From: an uncultured Methylococcaceae bacterium
GTDB lineage: Bacteria; Pseudomonadota; Gammaproteobacteria; Methylococcales; Methylomonadaceae
DNA length: 5,915 bases
Direction: 5' to 3'
Assembly (NCBI GenBank): GCA_903939355.1
Contig: CAJAHC010000626.1
Coordinates: 1-5,915, forward strand
Part shown: positions 5,581 to 5,915 of the stretch, in pieces
Layout of the letters: the number at the start of each line of letters is the position of its first letter
How positions within the stretch are numbered: position 1 is the first letter of the stretch
Program-made: the position numbers and the translations under genes
Notes under the pieces: generated by a model
Told to the model about the DNA's origin: nothing
Databases searched by the model: none
The model's input: the letters and a program-made list of their open reading frames with translations, nothing else

Positions 5581-5600
5581 ATGAATAAACAAATGAATAA
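5579..5600 (+). repeat. 10-bp direct repeat AAATGAATAA duplicating the dusA start context
   Basis: AAATGAATAA occurs at 5579-5588 and again at 5591-5600, a 12-bp period. Because 12 is four codons, both ATGs are in the dusA frame, giving MNKQMNNA. It leaves two near-identical candidate starts, and the sequence alone does not decide between them. Confidence 0.6.
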
Positions 5601-5915
5601 TGCCCAGAATGATCGAAAAGTAATAAATAGAGCATTCTGCGTAGCGCCAATGCTGGATTGGACAAATACTCACTGTCGATTTTTTCATCGGTTGATTTCC
5701 CAACATGCAGTGTTGTATACCGAGATGGTGACGACAGGGGCTTTAATTCACGGTAACCACCATCGGTTTTTAAACTTTAATGGCAGTGAAAATCCACTTG
5801 CGTTTCAATTGGGAGGTAGTAATCCAAAGGAGTTGGCTATCTGTGCCAAGATGATTGAGGACTATGGTTATGATGAAGTGAATTTGAACATTGGTTGCCC
5901 CAGCGATAGAGTTCA
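5581..5915 (+). CDS. dusA: tRNA-dihydrouridine(20/20a) synthase DusA, N-terminal 111 residues (3' truncated by window)
   Basis: DusA is a flavin enzyme that uses NADPH to reduce uridines 20 and 20a in the tRNA D-loop. The visible part is the start of the FMN-binding TIM barrel and carries the family motifs in order: VAPMLDWT (21-28), [10 protein letters not shown] (45-54), QLGGS (76-80) and [11 protein letters not shown] (101-111). The last is DusA-type rather than DusB or DusC, and the whole piece aligns with E. coli DusA without gaps in the motifs. The catalytic cysteine lies beyond the window end. ATG 5581 directly follows an in-frame TAA (5578-5580), so it is the earliest start. A second ATG at 5593 (Met5) is equally possible, since neither has a clear SD and the family's N-terminal tail varies. 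Spacing from gltA is 105 bases on the same strand. Confidence 0.95.
   Translation, partial: MNKQMNNAQNDRKVINRAFCVAPMLDWTNTHCRFFHRLISQHAVLYTEMVTTGALIHGNHHRFLNFNGSENPLAFQLGGSNPKELAICAKMIEDYGYDEVNLNIGCPSDRV

Overview
The window looks like a piece of an AT-rich gammaproteobacterial chromosome. The clearest lineage hint is the partial dusA at the right end, which follows gammaproteobacterial DusA motif by motif. The AT-rich codon use would suit a Legionella- or Coxiella-like lineage, but nothing here settles the genus. All four recognisable genes lie on the + strand.

Layout. Bases 1-75 are the last 24 codons of a tyrosine recombinase (integrase). Bases 76-667 are a long AT-rich gap. It has no convincing annotated gene but does have structure: a possible 25-residue minus-strand ORF whose Shine-Dalgarno (SD) and start sit in a hairpin loop, an imperfect 45-nt inverted repeat, a GATAATTATC palindrome, and a GCAT/ATGC half-site cluster over a weak -10 in front of the next gene. 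Bases 668-4066 encode a 1132-residue protein with an N-terminal transglutaminase-like (Cys-His-Asp) module fused to a large DUF2126 region. Bases 4171-5475 encode a complete type II-like citrate synthase (GltA). From 5581 to the window end is the first 111 codons of tRNA-dihydrouridine synthase A (DusA).

The genes do not form one pathway. GltA is the entry enzyme of the TCA cycle, and DusA modifies the tRNA D-loop. The transglutaminase/DUF2126 protein belongs to a family usually found beside alpha-E and ATP-grasp genes and proposed to make or process a peptide-like product; those partners are absent from this window. The recombinase tail and long gap suggest the left edge is, or was, near a mobile element.

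The most unusual signal is at the gltA start. A 12-codon ORF (4136-4174) begins 35 nt upstream, has its own weak SD, resembles the first codons of gltA in DNA and protein, and ends in an ATGA overlap with the gltA start, which has no SD. This suggests a decayed partial duplication of the gltA 5' end that now acts, or could act, as a translationally coupled leader.
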